Below are positions 26,139 to 35,426 of a DNA stretch of 64,000 nucleotides, one piece after another. Made by a program: the position numbers and the translations under genes. Position 1 is the stretch's first letter, and each line of letters starts with the position of its first letter. The DNA lies in assembly GCA_022820925.1 (NCBI GenBank), contig JAJEEO010000012.1, positions 124,001-188,000 of the forward strand, in the 5' to 3' direction. The DNA comes from Acidimicrobiia bacterium (GTDB lineage: Bacteria > Actinomycetota > Acidimicrobiia > Acidimicrobiales > Poriferisodalaceae). The notes under the pieces are model-generated. The model searched no databases. It saw only the letters and a program-made list of their open reading frames with translations, and was not told the origin of the DNA.

Positions 26139-27127
26139 GAGGCGGCTCCTGAGTATGCGGCCTGCGTATAGACGTCGACCAGCAGGCTGTCGGGATCGGG
26201 CAGCGGGCTCTCCTCGGCAAAGGCGATCGCGGCTTCGATGTCTGCCTCCGCAGCGTCGTGCACGGCCTGGGCGCCGTCGGAGTCGAGCACGCCGGCGGTT
26301 GCCAGCCGATCCTCGAACAGCTCGATCGGGTCTCGCTGCTTCCACTGTTCGAGCTCGTCGTCGGACCGGTATTTCATGCCGAGGGTCTGCACGCCGTGGT
26401 GGTTGTAGAACCGGTAGGTCTTGGCCTCGATGAACGAGGGGCCTTCGCCCCGCCGAGCCCGGCTGACGGCCTCGTGAGCCGCTTCCCACACGGCCACCAC
26501 GTCCATTCCGTCGACGATCGCCCCGGGCATGCCGTAGCCGGCGGCGCGGTCCACCACATCGGTGATGGCCATCGTGCGGTCACGTGGCGTGAACTCGCCG
26601 TACTCGTTGTTCTCGCACACGAACAGCACCGGCAGCGACAGCGCAGCCGCCATGTTCGCGGCTTCATGGAATGCGCCGATGTTCGAGGCGCCGTCGCCGA
26701 AGAACACCACCGAGACCCGGTCGCTTCCCCGGTATTTGTTCGCGAACCCCGCACCTACGGCGATCGGCACGCCGCCGCCCACGATGCCGTTCGCGCCGAG
26801 CATGCCCAGGTCGAGATCGCAGATGTGCATGGAGCCGCCCTTGCCCCCGCAGTAGCCGGTGGCCTTGCCCATCAGCTCGGCCATCATCCCGCCGTAGTCG
26901 CCTCCCTTGGCCACCAGGTGCCCGTGTCCCCGGTGGGTCGAGCTGATCTGGTCGTCGTCGTCGAGGTTGGCGCACACCCCGGCGGCCACGGCCTCCTCCC
27001 CCACGTACAGGTGCAGGAATCCGGGCAGCCGGTTCTGCTCCGCGAGCCGGCCCGCCGCTTCCTCGAAGTGGCGGATCCGCACCATGCGCCGGTGCAGATC
27101 CAGCAGTGTCTCTGGACTCGGATCCAT
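26135..27127 (-). CDS. Acetoin/2-oxo-acid dehydrogenase E1 component, alpha subunit
   Basis: Alpha subunit of the E1 heterotetramer, 330 residues, binding thiamin diphosphate and Mg. The TPP motif spans GDGASNIGAFHEAANM to VCENN (about residues 165-195). RHFEEAAGRLAEQNRLPGFL at the N-terminus, STHRGHGHLVAKGGD and GMPGAIVDGMD are typical. It opens the four-gene operon E1 alpha, E1 beta, AcoX-like, E2. With AcoX present, acetoin cleavage to acetaldehyde and acetyl-CoA is the best guess for the complex; no E3 (lipoamide dehydrogenase) gene is included, so E3 would be shared with another complex. Confidence 0.94.
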   Translation of the reverse strand: MDPSPETLLDLHRRMVRIRHFEEAAGRLAEQNRLPGFLHLYVGEEAVAAGVCANLDDDDQISSTHRGHGHLVAKGGDYGGMMAELMGKATGYCGGKGGSMHICDLDLGMLGANGIVGGGVPIAVGAGFANKYRGSDRVSVVFFGDGASNIGAFHEAANMAAALSLPVLFVCENNEYGEFTPRDRTMAITDVVDRAAGYGMPGAIVDGMDVVAVWEAAHEAVSRARRGEGPSFIEAKTYRFYNHHGVQTLGMKYRSDDELEQWKQRDPIELFEDRLATAGVLDSDGAQAVHDAAEADIEAAIAFAEESPLPDPDSLLVDVYTQAAYSGAAS

Positions 27128-27269
27128 GCGAACCCCCTCGTGGCACGGTTCCAGCGCGCCTCACCCTAGTTCTGGGCCTGTACGCCGATCACGGCTGCGC
27201 TCAGGCCGTCCGTCGCCGTCACGGGTTGGCGACTCCGTTGCTGTCACGAGCGACGCGTAGTGTGGCCCG

Positions 27270-29132
27270 GTGGCTCCCGAACCAGATGCACAGCCGACCG
27301 CTGAACCCCGCTCGATTCATCCCAGCGGCCCAGATCCCGGCATCGGGCGCGGCGGATTGCGGTCGGCGGCCTGGTTCGACATCGAGGGCGACCCGCTCAT
27401 GTCAGCGCTGTACCTCGAGCGCTACGCCAACTACGGATTGACACGCGAAGAGCTCCAGTCCGGCAAGCCGATCATCGGCATCGCCCAGACCGGCTCAGAC
27501 CTGTCGCCGTGCAACCGGCACCACCTCGAGCTGGCGAAGCGTGTGCGGGAAGGCATCCGCGAGGCGGGCGGCATCGCGTTCGAGTTCGGCGTGCATCCCA
27601 TCCAGGAGACCGGCAAGCGGCCCACAGCGTCGCTCGACCGCAACCTGGCCTACCTGGGCCTGGTCGAGGTGCTGCAGGGCTATCCGCTCGACGGCGTGGT
27701 GCTCACGATCGGCTGCGACAAGACCACGCCCGCGTGCCTGATGGCAGCCGCAACGGTAAACCTGCCGGCCATCGCACTGTCGGTCGGGCCGATGCTGAAC
27801 GGCTGGCACGAGGGGCGCCGCACCGGTTCGGGCACGGTCGTGTGGAAGGCCCGGGAGCTCTACGCGGCCGGCGAGATCGACGACGCGGGATTCATCGATC
27901 TGGTGGCGTCGTCGGCCCCATCGGTCGGCTACTGCTCCACGATGGGCACCGCCACCACGATGAACTCGCTCGCCGAGACGCTGGGCATGCAGCTGCCGGG
28001 CTCCGCGGCGATCCCTGCCCCGTACCGCGAGCGGGCGCAGATGGCGTACCGGACGGGTCTGCGCATCGTCGAGATGGTGCGCGACGACCTTCGACCGGCG
28101 GACATCATGACTCGCGAGGCGTTCGAGAACGCCATCGTGGTCAACTCTGCGATCGGCGGGTCCACCAACGCCCCGATCCACCTCAATGCGATCGCCGCTC
28201 ACCTCGGCGTGCCGCTCGACAACGACGACTGGCAGAAACACGGCTTCGCCGTGCCGCTGCTGGTGAATCTCATGCCTGCCGGGGAGTACCTCGGCGAGGA
28301 CTACCACCACGCCGGCGGTGTGCCCGCGGTGGTCGGCGAGCTGATGCGTGCCGGGCTGCTGCCGCATCCCGAGGCGCTGACCGTCAACGGTCGCAGCATC
28401 GGCGAGAACTGCGCGGATGCCGAGATCATGGACACCGATGTGATCCGTGCTGCGGGAGAGCCGCTCCTGGCCGACGCAGGCTTCATCAACCTGTCGGGCA
28501 ATCTCTTCGACAGCGCCATCATGAAAACGAGCGTCATTTCCGACGAGTTCCGCGAGCGCTACCTGTCCAATCCCGACGATCCCGACGCCTTCGAGGGTCG
28601 AGCCATCGTCTTCGACGGACCGGAGGACTACCGGGCCAACATCGACAACCCTGAGCTCGGCATCGACGAGCACTGCATGCTGTTCGTGCGCGGGACAGGC
28701 CCAGTGGGCTACCCCGGCGGCGCCGAGGTGGTCAACATGCAGCCGCCGGCAGCGCTGCTGGTACGCGGCGTCCACTCGTTGCCGTGCATCGGCGACGGTC
28801 GCCAGTCCGGTACGTCGGGCTCGCCGTCGATCCTGAACGCCGCGCCCGAAGCCGCAGTCGGCGGCGGTCTGGCACTGCTGCACACCGGTGACCGTGTCCG
28901 GATCGATCTGCGGCTTGGCAGCGCCGACGTGCTGGTGGACAACGACGAGCTGGCCCGGCGCCGCGCCGAGTTGGACGACGCCGGCGGCTACTCGGTGCCG
29001 CCGTCGCACACCCCGTGGCAGGAGATCCAACGAGGGATCGTCAGCCAGTTCGACGAGGGCATGGTGCTGCGCCCCGCAGTGAAGTACCGCGACACCTCGC
29101 GCACGCACGGCACACCGCGCCACAACCACTAG
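27270..29132 (+). CDS. IlvD/Edd-family dehydratase (probably sugar-acid or dihydroxy-acid)
   Basis: Fe-S dehydratase of 620 residues in the IlvD/Edd family, removing water from 2,3-dihydroxy acids or aldonic acids. Cluster-related cysteines are in [26 protein letters not shown] and [16 protein letters not shown]. Later blocks are [32 protein letters not shown] and [19 protein letters not shown]. The extra N-terminal part and overall length resemble pentonate dehydratases (arabinonate/xylonate type) more than biosynthetic IlvD, but the substrate is not certain. The GTG at 27270 is used; the next in-frame ATG would cut the N-terminal domain. It diverges from the E1 alpha gene. Confidence 0.88.
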   Translation: MAPEPDAQPTAEPRSIHPSGPDPGIGRGGLRSAAWFDIEGDPLMSALYLERYANYGLTREELQSGKPIIGIAQTGSDLSPCNRHHLELAKRVREGIREAGGIAFEFGVHPIQETGKRPTASLDRNLAYLGLVEVLQGYPLDGVVLTIGCDKTTPACLMAAATVNLPAIALSVGPMLNGWHEGRRTGSGTVVWKARELYAAGEIDDAGFIDLVASSAPSVGYCSTMGTATTMNSLAETLGMQLPGSAAIPAPYRERAQMAYRTGLRIVEMVRDDLRPADIMTREAFENAIVVNSAIGGSTNAPIHLNAIAAHLGVPLDNDDWQKHGFAVPLLVNLMPAGEYLGEDYHHAGGVPAVVGELMRAGLLPHPEALTVNGRSIGENCADAEIMDTDVIRAAGEPLLADAGFINLSGNLFDSAIMKTSVISDEFRERYLSNPDDPDAFEGRAIVFDGPEDYRANIDNPELGIDEHCMLFVRGTGPVGYPGGAEVVNMQPPAALLVRGVHSLPCIGDGRQSGTSGSPSILNAAPEAAVGGGLALLHTGDRVRIDLRLGSADVLVDNDELARRRAELDDAGGYSVPPSHTPWQEIQRGIVSQFDEGMVLRPAVKYRDTSRTHGTPRHNH

Positions 29133-29288
29133 CGGCCGGATGACGACACCCGGCGCGCCAGAAATGTCTTGCCAGATGCAGCACGGACTGCACCTTCTCG
29201 TTGAGCCGTCTGTTGCTTCCCGCTCTTGTTCGCTCCGCTCACGGGCCGCTCGAGCCACGGCTTCGCCTGCCGGCTCAGCCTCTTGGCG

Positions 29289-30242
29289 ATGATCTGGGCG
29301 TTGCTGGCGCTGCTGGCGGGACTGGTCCTGCTGGTGGTAGCCGGAGACCACTTCGTCGCCGGTGCGTCGCGTCTGGCGACGGCGCTGCGCATGCGCCCGG
29401 CCGTGATCGGCGCAGTGGTCCTGGGATTCGGGACCTCTGCCCCCGAGATGGTCGTGTCGGCGCTGGCCTCGATCAACGACAACCCGGCGCTGGGCGTGGG
29501 CAACATCGTGGGTTCGAACGTCGCGAACCTGAGTCTCGGCCTCGGCGTGGCGGCGCTGCTGATGCCGATCCCATTCTCCCGCACCGCGCTGCAAAGGGAC
29601 GTCCCGTGGTCGGTGGCGACCGCCGCCATCTTCGCGGTGCTCGTGATGGACGACTACCTCAGCCGGCTCGAAGGCGGGCTGCTGGCAGCGCTGATGGCGA
29701 TCACGCTGGTCTGGCTCATCCGAACCTCGCGTGACGACGAGCGGTTACCCGATGCAGATGGCGCTCCCGGCTCGACGGCACGCGATGCCGGGGCCGCTTG
29801 GCGCAATCTGGTGCGGGCGGTCCTGGGCCTGTGCGGGGTGATCATCGGTGCCCAGCTCGCTGTAGAGGGCGCCATTGCCCTTGCCAAGCACTGGAATCTG
29901 AGCGGCGGGTTCATCGGCTTCTCGATCGTTGCACTCGGCACGTCCTTGCCGGAGGTGGCCACGGTCGTGGCGGCGGCTCGCAAGGGCCATACCGAGCTGA
30001 TCGTGGGCAACTTGTTCGGTTCCAACGTCTTCAACAGTCTCGCCGTGGGCGGGGCAATGGGGCTCGTGGGTGCCGGCGCCATCGACGATCCCTCGCTGAC
30101 CGGCCTGGGCATCGGGGCGATGATGGCCGTGGTCGTGCTGGCCTACCTAGGTGCCCTGGTGGGCAAGCGGGCCGGGCGCATCGACGGCATCGTGCTACTG
30201 GGAATCTACGTCGCCACCATGATCCTGCTCGGCACCGGCTGA
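29289..30242 (+). CDS. CaCA-family Na+/Ca2+ (cation) exchanger, YrbG type
   Basis: Inner-membrane cation/proton or sodium/calcium antiporter of 317 residues. The two inverted alpha repeats are visible: GFGTSAPEMVVSALAS with NIVGSNVANLSLG in the first half, and ALGTSLPEVATVVAAA with NLFGSNVFNSLAV in the second. About ten hydrophobic helices are split by a hydrophilic loop near residues 130-170. The ATG at 29289 places the first helix at the N-terminus; an upstream in-frame ATG at 29226 adds a non-hydrophobic leader and is less likely. It faces the convergent MFS gene. Confidence 0.92.
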   Translation: MIWALLALLAGLVLLVVAGDHFVAGASRLATALRMRPAVIGAVVLGFGTSAPEMVVSALASINDNPALGVGNIVGSNVANLSLGLGVAALLMPIPFSRTALQRDVPWSVATAAIFAVLVMDDYLSRLEGGLLAALMAITLVWLIRTSRDDERLPDADGAPGSTARDAGAAWRNLVRAVLGLCGVIIGAQLAVEGAIALAKHWNLSGGFIGFSIVALGTSLPEVATVVAAARKGHTELIVGNLFGSNVFNSLAVGGAMGLVGAGAIDDPSLTGLGIGAMMAVVVLAYLGALVGKRAGRIDGIVLLGIYVATMILLGTG

Positions 30243-30294
30243 CCCAGCGCCGCATCTCGCTGCGCAATGGGAACGGGTTCGGCTGTGGTGGTCG

Positions 30295-31689
30295 CTACCT
30301 GCCGGACACGGTCGGGGCGCGCTGCCAGATCCACAGCAGCGCGATGCCGATGAGCGAGCACGCCGCCGACGCGTAGAAGGCACCGACCGTGGCGCCGACG
30401 AGCCATGCGGAGACGCCCAGGATCGGCCCGCCGATTCCCGCAGAGAGCTCGAAGAACATCGTGAACGTGCTGACGGCTCGCGCACGTTCGTTGGGCGGCA
30501 CGCCGTCCACAGCGGCCACCATGAGCGCCGGATAGAGCAGTGATCCTCCCAATGCCAGCACCACGGTTCCCGCATACAGACCGAACGGCGTCACGAATGT
30601 GCCCATGATGACCATGCCGAGCGCCGCCCCGAACAGCGCCACCGTCGCAGTCTTGGTGGTTCCGAGCCGGTCCGGGAGCTTGCGGCCGAGGACTCTCAGA
30701 ACCAGCACGAGCATCCCGTACAGGAAGAAGACCGTCCCGTAATCGCCGAGGTCCTTCTCGGCCGCCAGCTTTGGCAGGAAGCCCTGCAACGCCGGGAAGA
30801 TGATGATTCCCATCGCCAGGATCACTCCGGGCCAGACGGCGTGCCGGTAGAACAGCCGGCTCATGACGGTGGTCCCCTGGTCACCGGACGCGGCGACGTT
30901 CGTCGGGGCCGGCGGCTCGTCGGCACTCCTCACCTCGAACACCGTGGGCTGAGCGATGCTCGGCAGTTGACGGGCACCGAAGGTCGTCCCGCGGGAATCT
31001 GACGAGATTGCCTGGCCGCTCGGCGCCGGAGTTGGAGCCGGGCTCGGAATCAACAGTGATTCCTCCCGAGGCAACAGCATCCCGATGGCCGTGGCAGCCA
31101 GCATCAGCGTGCCTGACACGACGAACGCCACATCGAAGCCGTCGAGCGCTGTGGAGGCGTCGCCCCACGCTCGCGCAGCCTCCCCGACGCCTGGGCCGAT
31201 CGCCATGCCCCCGTAGATCGATACCGAGAACCAGCTCAGGGCCTCCCCTCGCCGGTGCTCCGGTGCCAAGTCGCTCACCATCGCTGCGCTGCCGACGAAG
31301 AAGGCCCCTTGGAATGCCCCGATCAGCAAGCGCATCAGCAGGATCACGGCATAGGTGTCTGCCCACACGTGGCCATAGGTCGTGAGGGCGGTGAGCAGGC
31401 AGCCCGACACCACCAGGAACCGTCGACCCTTCTGGTCGCCGAGGATGCCGATGGTCGGCCGAGCAGCAATCGCAGTGACAGCGAACACGCTGATGGCAAA
31501 GCCGACCGCCACGTCCCCGCCGCCGGTCTGTTCGACTACGAGCAGAGAGATCAGCGGCAGCAGTGTCGAGAATGAGACAGCCGAGCAGAAGGCGCTCAGG
31601 TTCAGGATCAGGAACGGGACGCTGAACAGGCGCGTGGGCTCGCCAAGGGGCGGAGCGGCGGGTGCCGCTGTGAACGTCGTCTGCGACAT
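30295..31689 (-). CDS. Major facilitator superfamily transporter
   Basis: MFS permease of 464 residues with two groups of six membrane helices separated by a long hydrophilic linker (about residues 215-290) that is Pro/Ser/Ala-rich. Motif A-like GDQKGRRFLVVSG follows helix 2, and the mirrored segment GRKLPDRLGTTKT lies in the second half. The family alone does not reveal the substrate. I chose the ATG at 31687-31689; the frame is open upstream to 32739 but that part runs antisense through the molybdopterin enzyme and has no membrane character. It diverges from that enzyme gene. Confidence 0.9.
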   Translation of the reverse strand: MSQTTFTAAPAAPPLGEPTRLFSVPFLILNLSAFCSAVSFSTLLPLISLLVVEQTGGGDVAVGFAISVFAVTAIAARPTIGILGDQKGRRFLVVSGCLLTALTTYGHVWADTYAVILLMRLLIGAFQGAFFVGSAAMVSDLAPEHRRGEALSWFSVSIYGGMAIGPGVGEAARAWGDASTALDGFDVAFVVSGTLMLAATAIGMLLPREESLLIPSPAPTPAPSGQAISSDSRGTTFGARQLPSIAQPTVFEVRSADEPPAPTNVAASGDQGTTVMSRLFYRHAVWPGVILAMGIIIFPALQGFLPKLAAEKDLGDYGTVFFLYGMLVLVLRVLGRKLPDRLGTTKTATVALFGAALGMVIMGTFVTPFGLYAGTVVLALGGSLLYPALMVAAVDGVPPNERARAVSTFTMFFELSAGIGGPILGVSAWLVGATVGAFYASAACSLIGIALLWIWQRAPTVSGR

Positions 31690-31797
31690 GGGGCCCTGGC
31701 CTCGTTGACGCTGAGCCCGGAATTCGATGCGGGCGGGCGGGTTCCTGTGCGCCATGCTAGGGGCGATGCCCGAATCGCTGCGGGGGATTTCCAGTCG

Positions 31798-33897
31798 ATG
31801 GCTGCTGCGATGAACGCGGCGACATCTGTCGTGCGCGGGGCGTGCCATCACGACTGTCCCGATACGTGCGCTTGGGAGGTGACCGTGCGTGCGGGCGTGG
31901 CCGTGAACCTGCGCGGCGATCCCGGCCAGCCGTTCACCGATGGGCAGCTCTGCCCCAAGGTGAACCCGTTCCTCGATCGGGTGTATCACCCGGATCGGCT
32001 GCTGCGACCGCTGCGGCGCGTCGGACCCAAGGGCGACGGCCGGTTCGAGCCGATCGACTGGGACACAGCGATCGCCGAGATCGCCGACGGGATCGGCACC
32101 GCCGTCGCGCAGCATGGCGGCGAGACGGTGCTGCCGTACTCGCTCGACGGCACCCAAGGGCTCGTGCAGAAGGGCGTGCTGGCCGATCGGTTCTTCGCAG
32201 CGCTCGGGGCCACGCAGCTGAACCGGCACATCTGCGGGGTCACGGCCTGGCACGGCGCGGCCGATGTGCTCGGCGTGCCGCTCGGCGCAGATCCCACCGA
32301 GATCGCGAGCGCCCGCACCATCGTGCTGTGGGGCACCAACACGCTGCTCACCAACCGCCACCTGTGGCCGTACGTGGAGCAGGCTCATCGCAACGGCGCC
32401 AGCGTCATCGTCGTCGACCCGGTCTCCACGATGACCGCTCAGCGCTCCGACTGGCACGTCCAGCCGCGCCCCGGCACCGATGTCGCGCTCGTGCTGGGCA
32501 TCATCGGCGTGCTCGACCGTGACGGCCTCATCGACGAGGAACGCGTGAGCGGCTCCGCCTCGGGCTGGACCGAGCTGCGTGCCGAAGCAAGGGCCCTCAG
32601 CCTCGGTAACGCCGCGTCGATCACCGGGCTCGCACAGGCCGACATCATCTCGCTGGCCCATCGCATTGCGAACCAGCAACCCGCGGTGCTGCGTGCGCTC
32701 ATCGGCATGGAACACCGCGAGCACGGCCAGGACATTCACCGCGCCGTGGCCGCCTTGGCGGTCGTGTCGGGTTCGGAGTACATGCGCTCCACGCAGGTGT
32801 ACTTCGACACGGCATTTGCCGACATCGTGCCGCCCCCGGGACCGCAGCGGACCGTCAACATGTCAGCCCTCGGCGCAGCGCTCACAGATGCCACCCTGCA
32901 ACCGCCGGTCACCGTGCTCGTGAACTACGGCTGCAATCCGGCTGCTATCACGCCTGACCAGAACCGGGTGCTGGCGGGCCTCGAGCGCGACGACCTGTTC
33001 ACGGTGGTCATCGAGCAGTTCATGACCGATACGGCTCGCTATGCCGACATCGTGCTGCCCACCACCACCCAGATCGAGCATCTCGACCTGATGAACGCGT
33101 GGGGCCACCTCTACGTGTCGCTGAACCTGCCGGCCATCGAGCCGCTCGGCGAGTGCCTGCCGAACACAGAGATCTTCCGGCGACTGGCCAGCGCGCTGGC
33201 CCTCGACGCATCCGGTTTCGCCGACAGCGACGAACAGATGGCGCGGGACCTGCTCGCGAGCGGCCACCCCTGGCTCGACGGCATCACCTACGAACGGCTC
33301 CAGCGCGACGGCTGGGCGCGGCTGGCAGTGCCAGCGGGCTGGTCTGCGCTGGCCGACCGGGAGGTTCCTCTCCCGCCGTCAGGCGTAGATGCCGGGGCGC
33401 AATCCCGCTCGCTTGGGCCGATCCGGCTCGGCACGCTGCGCTACCGGCCTGCTGCTGAGTCGGCGGACGGGGATGCTGAGCTCGTCGAGCGCTACCCACT
33501 GGCGCTGATGTCGCTCAAGCAGCACCAGCGCTTCCTCAACAGCCATTACGGCGGGTTCGAGTACCACCTGCCCGACCCGCCCCGGCCCCGCCTCGACATC
33601 AGCGCCGCCGATGCCGAGGCGCGTGGCATCGCCGAGGGCGAGCGAGTGCGTGTCTACAACGGCCGCGGCGAACTGTTCACCACTGCTGCGATCTCCGACC
33701 GCCTGCAGCCCGGTCTGGTGACGATGCCCTTCGGCTGGTGGGCGGGCAGCGCCGATGCGCGCACGGTCAACGTGCTTACCAACGCAGCAGTCGGCGGCGG
33801 CGATCCCGATGTCGGCTCGGCTGCATTCCACGACACCCTCGTCGAGGTGGAGGCTGCTCCTGACGTGCGGCAGCCGGCCGACCGCTCGTCGTCGTAG
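31798..33897 (+). CDS. Cytosolic molybdopterin-dependent oxidoreductase
   Basis: Molybdo/tungsto-bis-MGD enzyme of the DMSO-reductase superfamily, 699 residues from the ATG at 31798 (GGGGGA eight bases upstream). A [4Fe-4S] site is visible at Cys16, Cys20, Cys24 (GACHHDCPDTC) and Cys52 (GQLCPKV). Molybdopterin-binding segments include VLWGTNTLLTN, VIVVDPVSTMTA and the C-terminal dinucleotide-binding domain (MSLKQHQRFLNSHYGG, PFGWWAGSADARTVNVLT). There is no twin-arginine signal, so it should act in the cytoplasm. No electron-transfer subunit is adjacent. Substrate is unknown; formate-dehydrogenase-like, polysulfide or hydratase relatives are possible. Confidence 0.9.
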   Translation: MAAAMNAATSVVRGACHHDCPDTCAWEVTVRAGVAVNLRGDPGQPFTDGQLCPKVNPFLDRVYHPDRLLRPLRRVGPKGDGRFEPIDWDTAIAEIADGIGTAVAQHGGETVLPYSLDGTQGLVQKGVLADRFFAALGATQLNRHICGVTAWHGAADVLGVPLGADPTEIASARTIVLWGTNTLLTNRHLWPYVEQAHRNGASVIVVDPVSTMTAQRSDWHVQPRPGTDVALVLGIIGVLDRDGLIDEERVSGSASGWTELRAEARALSLGNAASITGLAQADIISLAHRIANQQPAVLRALIGMEHREHGQDIHRAVAALAVVSGSEYMRSTQVYFDTAFADIVPPPGPQRTVNMSALGAALTDATLQPPVTVLVNYGCNPAAITPDQNRVLAGLERDDLFTVVIEQFMTDTARYADIVLPTTTQIEHLDLMNAWGHLYVSLNLPAIEPLGECLPNTEIFRRLASALALDASGFADSDEQMARDLLASGHPWLDGITYERLQRDGWARLAVPAGWSALADREVPLPPSGVDAGAQSRSLGPIRLGTLRYRPAAESADGDAELVERYPLALMSLKQHQRFLNSHYGGFEYHLPDPPRPRLDISAADAEARGIAEGERVRVYNGRGELFTTAAISDRLQPGLVTMPFGWWAGSADARTVNVLTNAAVGGGDPDVGSAAFHDTLVEVEAAPDVRQPADRSSS

Positions 33898-33903
33898 CCT
33901 GCG

Positions 33904-35412
33904 ATGGCGATGAACGCCGCTCAGCTGCTCGAGCGTTTCCCTCACGACGACGCCGTCGTGCTGATCGATCGCTCGGCCACACCGCCCGAACTGGTCACCG
34001 CCTCCACCTTGCGAGAACGGGCACTGCGCTGCGGGGCTGGCCTCGCAGCCCGCGGCCTGGCGCCGTTCACCCGCGTCGGGCTGCTCGCTGCCAATTGCGG
34101 CCAGTATTACGACGTGATGTTCGGGGCGCCCGCTGCGGGGCTGGTCTTCGTGCCGCTCAACACCCGACTGCCCGCCGAGACCCAGGCGTACATCCTCGAC
34201 GACGCCGACGTGCGACTGGTGATATCCGATGCCGAGCATGCGCCGTTGGTCCCGCCCGGCATGCCGCACATCGTTATCGGCACGCCCGAATGGGACGCCT
34301 TGGTCGCCGTCGAACCCCTCGCCGCGGTAGCCGACGTGGACCACGACGACATCGCCGTGCAGATCTACACCTCGGGCTCGACCGGGCGGCCCAAGGGCGT
34401 GCTGCTGACGCATCGCAACATCACCTTCACGGTGCTCGAGTACGGGGCGGCAATGCCGGGCGAGGTGATGCTGGTCTCAGCGCCGCTGTACCACAAGAAC
34501 GCTTCTATGTCCTCCAAGTTGGCCTTCGCAAACGGCGGCACAGTGGTGCTCCTTCCGGGCTTCACAGCTGCGGGATACATCGAGGCGATCGAGTCTCACC
34601 GGGTCACCATGTGCTCGGGCGTGCCGACGATGTTCGCTCTCGTCACCGCCGAGATCGCCTCCCGTGTCGCCGCCGGTCAACCGATGCCGGACTTGTCGTC
34701 GGTGCAGAGGGCGTTCATCGGCTCTGCGCCCCTGACAGAAGCCCTCTACGACGACGTACAGCGCCTGCTGCCTCAAGCACTCGTCTCCAACGGGTACGGC
34801 ACCACCGAAGCGGTGCTCGAGTTCGGCCCCCATCCCGAAGGCAAGCCCAGGCCCAAGATCTCCGTCGGCCACCAGCACCCGAAGGTGGAGTTGCGGCTCG
34901 TCGACCCCAACACGGGCGAGGACGCCGACGCCGGCGAGCTGTGGGTGCGCTCACCCGGCGTCATGACCGGCTACCACAACCTGCCCGACGTCACTGCCGA
35001 ACGCCTCACCGACGGCTGGTACCACACGGGCGACCTCATGACTCGCGATGAGGACGGCTGGTACTACTTCGTGGGCCGAGTGGACGACATGTTCGTCTGC
35101 GCCGGCGAGAACATCTACCCCGATGCCGTCGAGCAGATGCTCGAGAAGCACCCCGCGGTGCACCAGGCCGTCGTGGTTCCGGTGCCCGACGAGCTGAAGG
35201 GCCAACTGCCGGCAGCCTTCGTGCGTGCCGAACCTGGCCACACGCTCACGGTCGATGACGTCAAGCAGTACGCGCTCGCGAACGGCCCCGCGTACGCCCA
35301 TCCCCGCCACGTGTGGATCGTTGACGAGATCCCGCTGGCCTCGACCGCCAAGATCGACCGCAACGGCTTGGTCGCCCGGGCCGCCGATCTGATGAAGGCT
35401 GACTCCCCCTGA
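33904..35412 (+). CDS. Class I adenylate-forming acyl-CoA synthetase / AMP ligase
   Basis: ANL-superfamily enzyme of 502 residues that activates a carboxylate with ATP and normally forms a CoA thioester. Core motifs are IYTSGSTGRPKGVLLTHRNI (P-loop), GYGTTEAVLEF, GELWVRSPGVMTGYHN, GWYHTGDLMTRDEDGWYYFV and the C-terminal Lys in LASTAKIDRNGL. The pocket region gives no clear substrate; medium-chain or aryl acids are plausible. The ATG at 33904 is only six bases after the molybdopterin enzyme stop, so the two are probably co-transcribed and may act on the same substrate. Confidence 0.92.
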   Translation: MAMNAAQLLERFPHDDAVVLIDRSATPPELVTASTLRERALRCGAGLAARGLAPFTRVGLLAANCGQYYDVMFGAPAAGLVFVPLNTRLPAETQAYILDDADVRLVISDAEHAPLVPPGMPHIVIGTPEWDALVAVEPLAAVADVDHDDIAVQIYTSGSTGRPKGVLLTHRNITFTVLEYGAAMPGEVMLVSAPLYHKNASMSSKLAFANGGTVVLLPGFTAAGYIEAIESHRVTMCSGVPTMFALVTAEIASRVAAGQPMPDLSSVQRAFIGSAPLTEALYDDVQRLLPQALVSNGYGTTEAVLEFGPHPEGKPRPKISVGHQHPKVELRLVDPNTGEDADAGELWVRSPGVMTGYHNLPDVTAERLTDGWYHTGDLMTRDEDGWYYFVGRVDDMFVCAGENIYPDAVEQMLEKHPAVHQAVVVPVPDELKGQLPAAFVRAEPGHTLTVDDVKQYALANGPAYAHPRHVWIVDEIPLASTAKIDRNGLVARAADLMKADSP

Positions 35413-35426
35413 ACTGCGATCGCCGC

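Noticed and set aside
27495..29594. 699-residue minus-strand frame opposite the IlvD/Edd dehydratase
   Set aside because: Antisense of a conserved gene; repeated Gln/Arg/His runs and no recognisable motif.
30295..32739. MFS protein extended to 814 residues by an upstream start
   Set aside because: The extra 350 residues run antisense to the molybdopterin enzyme and contain no membrane helix; the ATG at 31689 gives a normal MFS N-terminus.
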